Both the position numbers and the translations under genes were made by a program. This document shows positions 8,821-17,912 of a stretch of DNA of 64,000 nt, piece by piece (the stretch's first letter is position 1; the number at the start of each line of letters is the position of its first letter). The notes under the pieces are model-generated. The model worked only from the letters and a program-made list of their open reading frames with translations, was not told the origin of the DNA and did no database searches. Source of the DNA: Bradyrhizobium arachidis (GTDB lineage: Bacteria; Pseudomonadota; Alphaproteobacteria; Rhizobiales; Xanthobacteraceae). The stretch is from NCBI RefSeq assembly GCF_015291705.1, contig NZ_CP030050.1, positions 7,626,001 to 7,690,000 of the forward strand. The letters are read 5' to 3'.

Positions 8821-9018
8821 TCATTCGGGAGCCGGTAATCCGGGTGTGGACAGCCATTCGCTGATTTGAGCCCCGGTCTCCGCCTGCCGAGCTTTGCGGA
8901 TGGTTTGTTCCCGCTCAACACCTGGCGGAAGCGATTTTGCCTTTTGACGAAGGGCTCGCCCATGCTCGGCTAGGCGTTCTTCAAAGGAGGTGGTTTGGTT
9001 GATTCGGCGTCGCTGCAT
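8821..9018 (-). CDS. Small helical protein, copy 1 of a local family
   Basis: 65 aa. An AAGGAG site seven bases upstream fixes ATG 9018. The core FEERLAEHGRALRQKAKSLP and the tail ISEWLSTPGLPAPE match the protein at 20454 (LRKQAEGMP ... VNKWLDSPGLRAPT) and the broken copy at 20912. All share a PxGVxRxxxxRKAR-like helix ending in a W-L-S/D-S-P-G motif. The function is unknown; the short soluble helical form suggests a small partner-binding protein. There is no shared promoter element here, unlike the other copies. Confidence 0.6.
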   Translation of the reverse strand: MQRRRINQTTSFEERLAEHGRALRQKAKSLPPGVEREQTIRKARQAETGAQISEWLSTPGLPAPE

Positions 9019-9297
9019 AGCGTGCTCCTTTTCCCAGGGAAGGCGGGAGCGCGACAGCGTTCTCATCACCGACAGATACCGAGGGCCGCGCGGCGATGCA
9101 TCAAGCGTAGCAATTTAAGGTGCGACGCGCTGGTCAATATTGATCAGGTGGTAGAAGCTGGTGAGACCCGCGCTCGGCGCCCGCAGGATCAACGCCCCCA
9201 CAGGAAATGCGAAGCGCGCGAGCACAGATGGGCATCGGAGCGACGCCGGCGCCAAAGGCGTTCAGCAACCCGTTGTGCGGACAAACGCTCCTCACGA

Positions 9298-9672
9298 TCA
9301 GGCAGCAAGCTCTCGGAGCGTCGAGATGATCGCCTCTGACGGGTATGGCTTGCGGAAGAATCTTGCCCCATCGGGTAGCTCAGAGCCTTCGACCAGATGG
9401 GCGGAGACCACAAGGAGCTGGATCGGTGGCCATCTTTCGCGAACGGCTTCCACGAGCCCAATCCCGTCCATCGAGCCAGGCATCCTGACATCCGTAAAGA
9501 CCACGCAGACATCCTGTCGGGTTTCAAGAATCTTGATGGCCTCATCGGCATTGCCGGCAAGGAGCGGATGCAGCCCCGCATCCTGGACGATGTCGTTCGC
9601 CATCAAGAGGAGCATCGGTTCGTCCTCGACGATCAAGTTGCAACTGCCGCGAGGAGAGCTTTGCTCTGGCAT
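9298..9672 (-). CDS. Stand-alone response-regulator receiver
   Basis: 124 aa, a single receiver domain: acidic pocket VEDEP, phospho-acceptor Asp in VVFTDVRMPGSMDGI, conserved Ser/Thr region LLVVSAH, and Lys in FFRKPYP. There is no output domain, so it probably relays phosphate or controls a kinase allosterically. ATG 9672 is preferred; an earlier in-frame ATG at 9714 is possible. It lies 270 bases downstream of the broken RsbRD-type histidine kinase on the same strand, so the two probably formed a pair. Confidence 0.8.
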   Translation of the reverse strand: MPEQSSPRGSCNLIVEDEPMLLLMANDIVQDAGLHPLLAGNADEAIKILETRQDVCVVFTDVRMPGSMDGIGLVEAVRERWPPIQLLVVSAHLVEGSELPDGARFFRKPYPSEAIISTLRELAA

Positions 9673-9715
9673 ATCAGCTCTTTCTAATGCAGGAGACGCC
9701 ACCCGGTCGGACATC

Positions 9716-9740
9716 AAGCGATGGCAGCAGCCGACGTTCC
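9716..9740 (-). promoter_or_regulatory. Weak EcfG-like motif
   Basis: GGAAC (9740-9736, minus strand) is followed after 18 bases by TT, but the preceding bases are GC rather than CG. It is placed correctly for the receiver gene starting at 9672. Given the degenerate -10, chance is a fair alternative. Confidence 0.2.
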
Positions 9741-9941
9741 GAATGGCCGATTGTTTCTGAGCAGTCTTTGCATCGACAATGCGGCTGACGGTTCCAAGGG
9801 TTCACCATGAGGCGCCGCCACTTCCGCCGAATGAGCGTGGAAGTCGCCCCGTCGGCAATGTGCGTCTGGCGACCCTGCCCGCCCATCGCCGCAGGGTGAG
9901 CGCGTCGAACGCCACCACCCCTTCCCCTCAGAGCATGACCG

Positions 9942-11028
9942 TCACCTGTGAGGCAGTCGGATCGAAAAGCACGTGCCTGTTTCTTCGTTGGATGCCACAG
10001 AGATCTCGCCGCCATGGGCTTCGACGATCAATTTTGCGATGTAGAGGCCAAGGCCGAGGTGGGTACTGTGCTCTGGCGGACTTCCGTCATCGTGGCCTCG
10101 CGTCCAGGATTGGAAGATTGATTTTTGCGCTTCAAGCGGGATTGAGGAGCCGAGATTGTGCACGTTGATGGTCACAGCATCGGGATCGTTACCTGCGACG
10201 GTCACTGTGATGGGCGTCGCTACGTCGCCATAATGGACCGCGTTGCCCATCAGGTTGGACAGCACCTGTCCCAGGCGGGCGCGGTCGCAGGAAACCAACG
10301 GATCGCCCTTCGTTGCGACTTGAAGTTTCCTATCTGCGTTGACGGCGCGAAACTCATCCGCGATTTCCTGGCACAGAGCCGCAACGTCGTTCTCGGTCTT
10401 TGTAACGGGGATTTGAGTGCCGATGGAAGCGTGTGAGATCGAGCAGATCGTTCAGAATTCGCGTCGCCCGCCCTGCGGCCAGCTTGATCTCCGAAACAAC
10501 CTTGGCCTGCTTCGCGTCGGTTGTCCCCGATCGCTCCATCCACTGAGCGCCCATTGAAACGGCGCCGAGAGGATTGCGCAGGTCGTGGCCGAGGACGCCC
10601 AGAAACAGGTTGCACGAGTCATTTATCGTCTTGGTATAGTGGGCCACCGACTCCGTCACGGCCTGATCGATCGCTTCATTGAACCGCGTCAAGTCCTCAA
10701 TATCGGTGTCCGCAAGGCTTCGATGATGAGCAACCCACTGCTTGACGACGCTTGCGCGAAGCGCCCGGTATTCCGAGATCATCTGGTCGATGTTAAAGCC
10801 GTCGGCCAGACGCAGAGCGGCATGGAGCTCAGCCGCGCTTTGAGAAAAGGGGCTATCTTTCGGGCCGTCGCCTCGCGATTTATCAAATCGCTCCCGCGGG
10901 GTTTGTGCGGTTTCGAGGTCGTCCGCCACAAACCTAAGAAGATCGAAGATATGATCTTCCAGAGCCAACTTCGTCATCCGATCGCTTGCCGGTGACAGAG
11001 TTCGAGCGAACTCCATCCATTCCTTCAC
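9942..11028 (-). pseudogene. RsbRD-type sensor histidine kinase, frameshifted
   Basis: Starting at GTG 11028, about 130 residues of helical RsbRD_N-like sensor region (LEDHIFDLLRFVADDLETAQ) lead into a HisKA domain with LGVLGHDLRNPLGAV. Near 10422-10432, just after LLDLTR, the frame is lost. The correct protein continues in another frame with IPVTKTENDVAAL, the N box LMGNAVHYG and the G box LGLGLYIAKLIVEAHGG, ending at 9942. A single-base indel explains it. Either the kinase is dead or the base call is wrong; the rest of both halves is well preserved, so the lesion is recent. The receiver gene at 9298 is its likely partner. Confidence 0.8.
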
Positions 11029-11426
11029 GATCGGAGCCTGGTTCTATCGAATGAAGTCAGCCAGGCGTTCGTACTTTGGCCGCTCAGTGGAATTGCTCAA
11101 AGCCGCCCCCAAGTAGATGACGCGAGCCCTAGATCGAGCAGGCACAAGCCCGCTGCTCGCGAATGCCGTGCCCTTCCGAAGCGCCGAGCCTAGAGTATAG
11201 CCACTGGCTCCCGAGCTGTCACAACTGGCTCCGCCAGCGGGGAGAACCGCGCGACTTTGCGGCCGGAACCTGCGGTACAACGGTCGTTTGGCACTTGCCC
11301 TGCAGGACGCGGGGATATCGGAAAGCGATCGTTCCACTCACGTCGCGGGCAGGACCCGGCGCACCTCTGCGTCGATCTGTAGCGGATGCAAGCTACCACC
11401 ACCATATTGGCCTAGGGGAACCGGCT

Positions 11427-11663
11427 TCAATGCTTGGTGCTCGAGTTCCGATGGACTATCGAAACGCAGAACAGCTGTTCAGTGCTCGAGCGCACTTCCA
11501 CTGCCAAATCCGCCCGCTTGCTTGGGAAGACGGATTCCTGGGCGATTCCAGTCAAGGTTTGCATTGCTTTGACTTCGGCGGCTTTCAGATTGGGGAGGGG
11601 TAGACCTTCCTCGTCTGCAAAGAAATCGCGACCACTTTGGATGTCAAAGAAATACCGATTCAT
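11427..11663 (-). CDS. DUF6894-like small protein
   Basis: 78 aa, starting NRYFFDIQSGRDFFADEEG and then LPNLKAAEVKAMQ, the pattern of the DUF6894 family common in Bradyrhizobium (RYFFxxxxGxxxxDxEGxxLPxLxxA). Function is unknown. A GGAGCG site precedes ATG 11663, chosen over an upstream in-frame start because the family begins at this Met. No operon partner is visible; bases 11029-11426 hold no supported gene. Confidence 0.7.
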   Translation of the reverse strand: MNRYFFDIQSGRDFFADEEGLPLPNLKAAEVKAMQTLTGIAQESVFPSKRADLAVEVRSSTEQLFCVSIVHRNSSTKH

Positions 11664-11767
11664 GGAGCGCTCCAGAAATTGAACACATATTAGTCCCGCC
11701 AATCGGTGCGTCGCTTGCCTGAAGACTCGGACATCGATGCGGCTGTCGTCCTGTCACACGATCAGCC

Positions 11768-12157
11768 TCAACTGTTCGATCTGTCCCGCCGGACCTTGCG
11801 AAATTCTTCGGGACCTTTCATCAGCCTGCTCTTCCGGCTTGCCCTGTCTTCGGATGTCGCACCCGTATCGGCCAGCCGGTCGAGCGCGTCAGAGGCAAGC
11901 TCCTTTGCGCGGATCCGAGGGCTCTCACGATTCGACTCTGGAGATTCGCGCATAGGCCGATCACGCAGCCCTTCGAGCGCCGTCTTCACCAGCAGTTGTA
12001 CCGCTTCTGATCGGTTAGGCCTCTGCTTCTGGCTGAGCGCCCATGCGTCAACCTGGTCGAGAAGCTCGGGCGTCAGCCGAACCGCCCGTCCTTGCTCGGC
12101 TGTCCCCGCTGACGTCTTCCGCGGAACTGCTTTTGACCTGGACATCTCTGACATCAT
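11768..12157 (-). CDS. Ribbon-helix-helix domain protein
   Basis: 129 aa. Residues 26-62 form a ribbon-helix-helix DNA-binding unit: strand GRAVRLTPEL, helix LLDQVDAWALSQ, turn PNRS, helix EAVQLLVKTALEGL. The C-terminal half is charged and probably disordered. The likely role is transcriptional control or an orphan antitoxin, but no toxin gene is adjacent. Confidence 0.65.
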   Translation of the reverse strand: MMSEMSRSKAVPRKTSAGTAEQGRAVRLTPELLDQVDAWALSQKQRPNRSEAVQLLVKTALEGLRDRPMRESPESNRESPRIRAKELASDALDRLADTGATSEDRASRKSRLMKGPEEFRKVRRDRSNS

Positions 12158-12230
12158 TGATTGGAGGGCGATAACGGCGATGCCGCGGGAGGAGAGGCGG
12201 GAATCCGGCCATTTTCGCTCCCGCCTCCAG

Positions 12231-12443
12231 CTAATGACCGCGGTCGCTTAGGGTTCCAGTGAACTCCTGCCACGACCGCCCGCTCATCGCACAGCTCCTT
12301 GCGCTGTTCTCAAACACGACCAGGGAGCGACGAAGTGCAATTGCCTTCCGGACCATTGCGACGGCAGCGCGTCTGACAGATCGACCGATTGATATCATCT
12401 CTGCCTGAAGGACAGCGTGCACCTCCGGAGCTGCAATAGCCAC
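12231..12443 (-). CDS. Possible small protein, 70 aa
   Basis: The frame opens at GTG 12443. The sequence AAPEVHAVLQAEMISIGRS followed by a basic amphipathic helix (VRRAAVAMVRKAIALRRS) looks more protein-like than its opposite strand. No strong ribosome-binding site or known family supports it. Confidence 0.3.
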   Translation of the reverse strand: MAIAAPEVHAVLQAEMISIGRSVRRAAVAMVRKAIALRRSLVVFENSARSCAMSGRSWQEFTGTLSDRGH

Positions 12444-12610
12444 AACTATCTCGACCTGGCAGGGAGCGGACAGACCTTCGATTTGACGCTCGCGAGCCCC
12501 GATTTCACTGGCTATTCCCTGCTACGAAGCGCAGCGTCATCCGAACGAAGAGGCTGGCCTTGAACGGAAACACGTTCAGCAGCGAAACCGGTTTTGCAGA
12601 AGGGCGCCGT

Positions 12611-12802
12611 ATGACGGATGTCACCAAGGAAGCCCTGGATGGTGCCGCTGCGCGGCATCTCTCTGCTGGCTTCAACTTTCGTGCCTATACGCCGGACAAG
12701 ATCGCGTACGATCTTATTCGTTGGGATGAGGAGTTCAGACACGCCAATTACACTCAACTGGTCGTAGCCGTGACGCTCTGGCAAAGTAGTTTGTCTGGCT
12801 AG
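12611..12802 (+). CDS. Possible small protein, 63 aa
   Basis: ATG 12611 follows GAAGGGCG at a reasonable distance. The product (VTKEALDGAAARHLSAGFNF, then DKIAYDLIRWDEEFRHANYT) looks like a folded helical protein. I do not recognise a family, and no neighbour supports a role. Confidence 0.35.
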   Translation: MTDVTKEALDGAAARHLSAGFNFRAYTPDKIAYDLIRWDEEFRHANYTQLVVAVTLWQSSLSG

Positions 12803-13078
12803 CGCAAAGCCAAGAAGGCTCGTCGCGCGGCCTGAACGTGCGGTCGAAGCAGAGCGCAACGTCATTTACACGGTCAATCCGAAGATATAGGGTATGGCTA
12901 GAGGTTGGCAGATGCTCACCTTGAAGCTGCCCAGGAAGCAGCGACCTCCGAAGTCGCCGCGCGTCGTCGTAGTAGCAGCTCACGTGCCATCGGAAGGCGC
13001 AATCATAAAACTGGATTTTACCAACGTGCGTCAGCAGCGCCGGTGCACGTCCTCATGCGCTCACGAAAGGCAACCATC

Positions 13079-13450
13079 ATGAAGCTTCCTGCAATATTAC
13101 AAGGCGAGGCGCGGACCCGTTTCCTTCAAGGAATTGCTTTCGGCGCGGTGGCGACGATGGCGATTGGATTTGCCTGGGGCGGTTGGGTCACCGGGGAGTC
13201 CGCCAGGGTCATGCGGGTCTCGGCGGAGACCAGTGGCCGGATGTCCGTTCTGGTACCGCGGTGTGTCGCTCAGTTTACAGCCGCGGACGGCGCTCTCGCG
13301 AAGTTCAAGGCGACCGGCCCTTATTCCAGAGAAAACGTCGTCAGCGAATTCGTGAAGAGTGTGGCGTCCACGAGCATGGACTACTCATTCGCCAAGGCTT
13401 GCGCCACCGGCAGCGAGACGGAGATTGCCAAGACAGCGGCCAAGACCTGA
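13079..13450 (+). CDS. Inner-membrane-anchored periplasmic protein, 123 aa
   Basis: One membrane segment (residues 18-37, GIAFGAVATMAIGFAWGGWV) near the N-terminus is followed by a soluble domain with two cysteines (VPRCVAQFTAADG and FAKACATGS) that could form a disulphide. The C-terminus is helical. The pattern (N-in anchor, VTGxxA turn, RCV...CATG) is common in uncharacterised Bradyrhizobium proteins. Start at ATG 13079 after GAAAGG. Bases 13451-13820 hold nothing I can assign. Confidence 0.65.
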   Translation: MKLPAILQGEARTRFLQGIAFGAVATMAIGFAWGGWVTGESARVMRVSAETSGRMSVLVPRCVAQFTAADGALAKFKATGPYSRENVVSEFVKSVASTSMDYSFAKACATGSETEIAKTAAKT

Positions 13451-13820
13451 TTCCCATTCGGGAGGACAACAGATAGGGCCAGTCGCCCTCGATCGGGCGA
13501 TCGTCTTTGACCACACCATGCGGGATGGATTCGGCATTCTGGCGGGAAGCTGTTGGACGATTGGCACCTTGTTCAAATTGCCGCCGGCGCCATAAGCCGC
13601 AGCAAAGTCATTAGTGAGGCAATGTCCGTTTGGACGCCCGAGAAGACTGAGCGAACAAGCCAAGGCAGACGCTGACAACGACAATTTACAATCCACCACA
13701 CTATGGCGGCCTGGCCGATACGGCGCTGGTACCGAAGCCCGCGACAAGTACGACACGCTTTTAATCTTCATCACAGAGCCAAGGACGAGTGCTAGGCTCT
13801 CCCCATCGCCTTGTGGCGAG

Positions 13821-13930
13821 ATGGTCAAATTTGCTCAGATTCGGTACCGCCGTAGATGTTAACAAAACCTGTCACCGCGAGGCCCTAGGCATTTATCGGT
13901 GATGAGAACGCCATCAGTCGCTCTCGCCTG
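13821..13930 (+). repeat. Shared upstream element, copy A
   Basis: This stretch matches 20329-20440 in conserved blocks: ATGGTCAAA-TTGCTCAGA, then GTTAACAA, then TATCGGTG-TGAGAACGCCA, then CGCTC-CGCC. Both copies lie just before the ATG of a small gene. Block spacing is retained while the DNA between blocks differs. Confidence 0.55.
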
Positions 13931-13960
13931 CCTGCTCGTCCTATAAAACGGGAGACGGTG

Positions 13961-14123
13961 ATGCAAAATGGGGCCGGACCTTTTTCAGAGGCTGAGCTGA
14001 CGATCGTGGAGCGTTATAAGCTCTGAGGACATGGACTTTCCCGAGATCCTCGATTTTCTTGAAGAAATCGAGGACGAGATCAGACGACGGGGTGCCCCCG
14101 AGGGAGCGACCGATCGAGAGTAG
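13961..14123 (+). pseudogene. Small gene, apparently frameshifted
   Basis: ATG 13961 follows GGGAGACGG and gives 21 residues (QNGAGPFSEAELTIVERYKL) to TGA 14024-14026. ATG 14031 in another frame gives DFPEILDFLEEIEDEIRRRG, ending at TAG 14121. Together they look like one helical protein of about 52 aa split by an indel, preceded by shared element A. Two separate tiny peptides are possible but less likely. Confidence 0.35.
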
Positions 14124-14226
14124 CAAAAGTCACTTACCAGACCGACCAATTTGCCCTTTGTACCAATGAATTGTGCGACATATCCAATCGTCGATTTACT
14201 CAAACGCTCTGACTGGGAGCGGCTTG

Positions 14227-14500
14227 ATGTCCAACGTCGATCTCCTCACGGTGGCAGAACGCGTCCAACTCTTGGTGAACGCAATCAACGGCGGTGCCAC
14301 GTACCAGTTGCGAAATTTTTCACACCGGCTCAAGCCGCGTGGCTCATCACTGAAGTCGACCCAAACGAGCCCGATCGCCTCTTCGGACTGTGCGACCTCG
14401 GTCAGGGGTGCCCGGAACTCGGCTACGTCTTATCTTATTCGATCTGTCGCCTGAGGCAGTTCGTGGGGATCTCAGGGAGTGCGTTTCCTGGTCCGGCGCC
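14227..14500 (+). pseudogene. DUF2958 protein remnant
   Basis: The start (ATG 14227, VDLLTVAERVQLLVNA) and the later VPVAKFFTPAQAAWLITEVD plus LFGLCDLGQGCPELGYV are the hallmarks of DUF2958 proteins, which travel with plasmids and conjugative elements. The two parts are in different frames (shift near 14287), and a further shift near 14425 precedes FDLSPEAVRGDLREC. It is inactive and probably belonged to the same mobile DNA as the relaxase at 26-27.7 kb. Confidence 0.55.
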
Positions 14501-14518
14501 GCGTCTGTCCCGCGGCCT

Positions 14519-14946
14519 TCAAGATGGCGGGTAACGTCGGCGGCACGTCATCCCGGCATCCGTACTCGAACACAATCCCCGGCGGAGACTCGAACCTTCC
14601 TTGATGCCGTCGACGTTCACCCCAAGACGCTTGATCTTGTCGTACAAGGTCTGCTTGGGGAGGCCGAGCAGCGCAGCTGTTGCCTGGACGTCGCCCTGCT
14701 TGCGGCGCAATGCATCCTCGATGATCAATCGTTCGATGTTCTCGAGCTGGCGAGGCAACGAGACGTCCGCGCCGCCAAGGCCGGATTTGTTGATCGTCTT
14801 GCCGTCGAGCACACCCAACACGAAACGGTCGGCGGCATTGCGAAGCTCGCGCACATTTCCCGGCCATGCATAAGCCAGCAGAACAGACGTCGTCTGCTCG
14901 TCAAGGATGGGCGCGTCGCGCTCGAACCGCCTGGCAGCTTCGGAGA
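14519..14946 (-). pseudogene. DctD/NtrC-family sigma-54 activator, C-terminal fragment
   Basis: Only the end of the AAA+ domain and the Fis-type DNA-binding domain remain: [38 protein letters not shown], then LENIERLIIEDALRRKQGDV and the helix-turn-helix ATAALLGLPKQTLYDKIKRL. Receiver and Walker motifs are missing. The upstream break near 14946 joins directly to an aceE fragment on the opposite strand, so the gene was cut by rearrangement, not by point mutation. Confidence 0.7.
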
Positions 14947-15032
14947 ACCATGGCGGCGATCTGATCCTGGTTCAGGGCCACAGTTCGCCCGGCATCTATG
15001 CGCGCGCCTTTCTCGAGGGGCGGCTCAGCGAG
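14946..15032 (+). pseudogene. aceE (pyruvate dehydrogenase E1) fragment
   Basis: Twenty-nine codons read [20 protein letters not shown] followed by AFLEGRLSE, the conserved [17 protein letters not shown] motif of homodimeric pyruvate dehydrogenase E1. Nothing on either side continues the gene. I cannot assign the roughly 590 bases between here and the phasin gene. Confidence 0.55.
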
Positions 15033-15621
15033 AAAACACACCGGCGGAGTTATCCGGAATATCGGACGGCCGCCGCGATGCGTCGCCGACGACCATTGAC
15101 ACGTTCGTCGCCATGTCGGGAAGGTTTTTCAGAGGCTGCGAGAGCGCCGACGCGATCAGATGTAGGCGTGCACCGCCTGCTAAGTATTGGCAAAAACCCG
15201 CAGGCGCCGTCTTGCACCAGCTTCCGCCGATCTTCCGAACAAACCTGATTCCGAACCCGCGTCCCGGAGATGGCAGGGTCCTCAACTCGCGCCAGCAGCC
15301 TCGGTCCGCTAACTCTTGGGGTACAGCGCAGAAATCGCGGGTTGCCAGGGAAGCAAATCGAGCCCGACATCCTTGGCGTGTTCCAATTTGATGGGCCCAT
15401 CTGAAGAGCGGCGTCGCAAGGCAAGGCACTTGCCCCTGACTGCGGTTTGATGGCCCCTCACGCAGAAACTGCGGTCAAGACAAAGATCGGCACCAAAATG
15501 GCCGGCGCTGATTCCGCTCCCTCGTTGTGAGTCGCGCTCCCTAGCCGAAAGCAGCAACCGTGACCCGCGTGCTTGATCCGCGTTTGCGTCCATCCTTTGC
15601 CGCAGCGGGTAAGGCTTGCAG

Positions 15622-16134
15622 TTATCGTCCCGGCAGAGCCGTGACTTCTCGGGGCGGCTTGATCCGCAAGAACGGATATGCGGCCAGTTCTTTCGAATGC
15701 CGCGCGAACATATCGACCCGTCTGCTCGTAAACTCCGTAATGACGCCCAAAAATTCAGTTGGTGACCTGATCGTCGCAAGTCTCAGGCTGAATTCAAAAG
15801 CGAATTGCGCGTTGGCCCCGGCTATCTCAAGAAGCTTCGCTTGATACGCCTGCATGTTTGCTGTCGGTAGAGCAAAGCCTTTCGTTGGATCGCTATCCGT
15901 CATTCTCTGGCTGCGGTCACCTACTAAGGCATCCGCCTCAGGCTCAATGATGGGAACCTGGTGTTTAGGATCATCATGAAGCTCAGGAGGCGGTTCGACC
16001 GAGTCTGCCGCAGCAGAGTGAAGTGAATTGTCTTTCGGGCTTCTAACAATGGCCTGCTTGTTCCGTTGGGCCCGCGCGGCCATTTTCGGGTTGCGGGCGC
16101 GCTTTGCCGCTGTCGCCGCTTTGCGTTTGCTCAT
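15622..16134 (-). CDS. Phasin-like granule protein
   Basis: 170 aa. A very basic, Ala/Lys/Arg-rich head (SKRKAATAAKRARNPKMAAR) and a linker lead to a phasin-type amphipathic helical domain: MQAYQAKLLEIAGANAQFAF, then EFSLRLATIRSPTEFLGVIT and EFTSRRVDMFARHSKELAAY. Phasins coat polyhydroxyalkanoate granules; the basic head could also bind DNA, as in PhaM- or PhaF-type proteins. ATG 16134 follows GGAGCG. An EcfG-like promoter lies 54-78 bases upstream, and a PHB-depolymerase-type esterase is 150 bases away on the same strand, so a storage-polymer stress role is likely. Confidence 0.75.
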   Translation of the reverse strand: MSKRKAATAAKRARNPKMAARAQRNKQAIVRSPKDNSLHSAAADSVEPPPELHDDPKHQVPIIEPEADALVGDRSQRMTDSDPTKGFALPTANMQAYQAKLLEIAGANAQFAFEFSLRLATIRSPTEFLGVITEFTSRRVDMFARHSKELAAYPFLRIKPPREVTALPGR

Positions 16135-16187
16135 CTGACGCTCCAAGAAAATGGGGGTGCGACCACAACGGTCATTTCCGAAAGGAC

Positions 16188-16212
16188 AACAGGCTCTGTG
16201 ACGTGGCGTTCC
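16188..16212 (-). promoter_or_regulatory. EcfG-type promoter motif, minus strand
   Basis: GGAAC (16212-16208, minus) and GTT (16190-16188) are separated by 17 bases, 54 bases upstream of the phasin start. Confidence 0.5.
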
Positions 16213-16283
16213 AAGCCCGTGCACTGTTGGTCGCATGAACTAAGATAAATCGCACGTTCTCTGAGCCGCCCCGAGAAGCCAGA

Positions 16284-17474
16284 CTACCCACCGAGCGAAT
16301 GCTCGAGGAAGAAGCGCAGCATTTCCCTCGTGGCATCCGGCCCTTGCGGGTCAGTGTAGGACCCGGCGGGGCTGCCGCCTGACCATGCGTGTCCCGCGCC
16401 ATCGATGTTCCAGTGTTCGGAAGTCGCCCGACCGGCCCCGTCGATCAGGACGGTGCGAGTATAGGCATGGCCGTGGGGTACGCGTCCGCGCAGCACCCTC
16501 ATCGTCGGCCTCGTTGCCCTGGCGGCCTGCTCGATAATCTGATCGCCATTCTTTGGATGCACCGTTGTGTCGCGATCGCCATGGAAAACGATGGTCGGCA
16601 CAGAAGTTTTGCCGTCCGCAATTGCCTTGGAGCCGCCTCCCTGCCGCATGGCGACGAACGCGGAGGGAAGGTCGCTGGCGGCCCCACACGCCAGGCCTGA
16701 ATGAATGCCGACGGCCGCGTATAGGTCGCTATACGTGGCGCCCATGATGGCAGCGGCGGCCCCACCGGCAGAGAGACCCGCGACGTATACGCGCTTCGGA
16801 TCGATCGGATGGTCGCGCATGATCTGGCGGGTAATGCCGGCGATCATCGAAGGCTCGCCCTCACCGCGGCGCTGGTCACCGGTGCGAAACCAGTTCCAGC
16901 ACTTCGACTGGTTGGCTCCGCTCGGCTGCTCAGGATAGGCCACGAAGCAATTCTGCTCTTCCGCCAGGAAGTTCATCCGGGTGCCGGCCGCGAAATCGTC
17001 GGGCGACTGGGTGCAGCCATGAAGCATGACGATCAGGGGAAGCCGTTGTCCCTGGCAGCGGCTCGGGATGAACAGCTTGTAGGTCCGGCTTCCCGCGGCG
17101 TTACTGAAGGTACCGGCGATAAACCGTGTGCCCTCGGGCACGATGTCCGATGGCGACAGAGGAGCGCGCGTAATCGGACTTCGCAGGCCAAGCCCGGAAA
17201 AATCCCGCATTCCGTCGAGCGGTAAGGAGCGTCTGCGTCCCTGACCAGAGCGGGCCGACGAGGCCTGCGGAGCTTCTCGCTCCTCGACGACGTCGGCCAT
17301 GGCGTCGATGGTAAGCGGATCGAGCCGCGAGAGCGGAGCCTGAGAGGCGCTGCGCGACTCCGGTCTTGGAGCGCGATCGCCCTGGAGCATGCGCTGCAGC
17401 AGCGCGGTGGCTTCGACCAGTTGGCCGGCACGCGTGAGGCGGGTTGCTTCGCGGACTATGTCTTGATTCAGCAT
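16284..17474 (-). CDS. PHB depolymerase family esterase
   Basis: 396 aa. An N-terminal helical region of about 130 residues precedes an alpha/beta hydrolase domain of the LpqC/PHB-depolymerase family: LPLIVMLHGCTQSPDDFAAG, the nucleophile elbow VAGLSAGGAAAA, Asp in VFHGDRDTTV, and His in NIDGAGHAWSGG. There is no signal peptide, so it acts inside the cell, plausibly on short polyhydroxybutyrate chains or related esters. ATG 17474 lies three bases after the stop of the CopG regulator, so the two form an operon. The phasin gene downstream fits a storage-polymer module. Confidence 0.85.
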   Translation of the reverse strand: MLNQDIVREATRLTRAGQLVEATALLQRMLQGDRAPRPESRSASQAPLSRLDPLTIDAMADVVEEREAPQASSARSGQGRRRSLPLDGMRDFSGLGLRSPITRAPLSPSDIVPEGTRFIAGTFSNAAGSRTYKLFIPSRCQGQRLPLIVMLHGCTQSPDDFAAGTRMNFLAEEQNCFVAYPEQPSGANQSKCWNWFRTGDQRRGEGEPSMIAGITRQIMRDHPIDPKRVYVAGLSAGGAAAAIMGATYSDLYAAVGIHSGLACGAASDLPSAFVAMRQGGGSKAIADGKTSVPTIVFHGDRDTTVHPKNGDQIIEQAARATRPTMRVLRGRVPHGHAYTRTVLIDGAGRATSEHWNIDGAGHAWSGGSPAGSYTDPQGPDATREMLRFFLEHSLGG

Positions 17475-17477
17475 CGT

Positions 17478-17897
17478 TCACCTCGTTCTGTCGGCGAGAG
17501 CGGCCTTGACCGCGGGAGTGGCGTGTAGGGCCCCCAGCACCGAAACCGACGCGATCGTGGCGCGCGCCAACTCGGGAGTGACGTCCTGGGCGATGGTGGC
17601 TAAGCCCAAAACATTGATCTGCAGCATTTCGCCGGCGCGCCGCGCCGCTTCGAGATCCTCGCGTGTGTAGTTGCGCAGCCCGAGGTCCAAGTTCTTCCGG
17701 GCCGTGGATTGTCTGACGACCTCTACGTGTCGCTCGAGCTGGTTCCGGATTGCTGTCCGGATGAAATCGGTCCTGTTCGAATAGAACCCTTCCTGCACCA
17801 TGAGATCGACATGACCGAGGTCGACATAGCCAAGGTTGATCGTGATCTTCTCGGTGTCGGGGGCCTTGGGTCGCAGCTCGTGTGCATTTCCGGCCAT
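17478..17897 (-). CDS. CopG-family ribbon-helix-helix regulator
   Basis: 139 aa. Residues 18-55 form the DNA-binding unit: EKITINLGYVDLGHVDLMVQ then EGFYSNRTDFIRTAIRNQLE. The remaining helices (LRNYTREDLEAARRAGEMLQ) probably oligomerise or bind ligand. It is the first gene of an operon with the esterase (3-bp gap). ATG 17897 follows AGGGATG. A perfect inverted repeat 15 bases upstream at 17913-17932 looks like its own operator, implying autoregulation. Confidence 0.8.
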   Translation of the reverse strand: MAGNAHELRPKAPDTEKITINLGYVDLGHVDLMVQEGFYSNRTDFIRTAIRNQLERHVEVVRQSTARKNLDLGLRNYTREDLEAARRAGEMLQINVLGLATIAQDVTPELARATIASVSVLGALHATPAVKAALADRTR

Positions 17898-17912
17898 AGT
17901 GAAACATCCCTG

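Noticed and set aside
11044..11337. Minus-strand frame upstream of the RsbRD-type kinase
   Set aside because: Ser/Arg-rich shadow composition, no start signal and no family.
14046..14071. Inverted repeat CCTCGATTT...AAATCGAGG as a terminator
   Set aside because: It lies inside the decayed small gene encoding DFLEEIE, has no T-run, and can arise from the codons used.
15033..15621. Several overlapping frames after the aceE fragment
   Set aside because: All are short and Arg/Ser-rich, and none shows a motif; likely degraded non-coding DNA.
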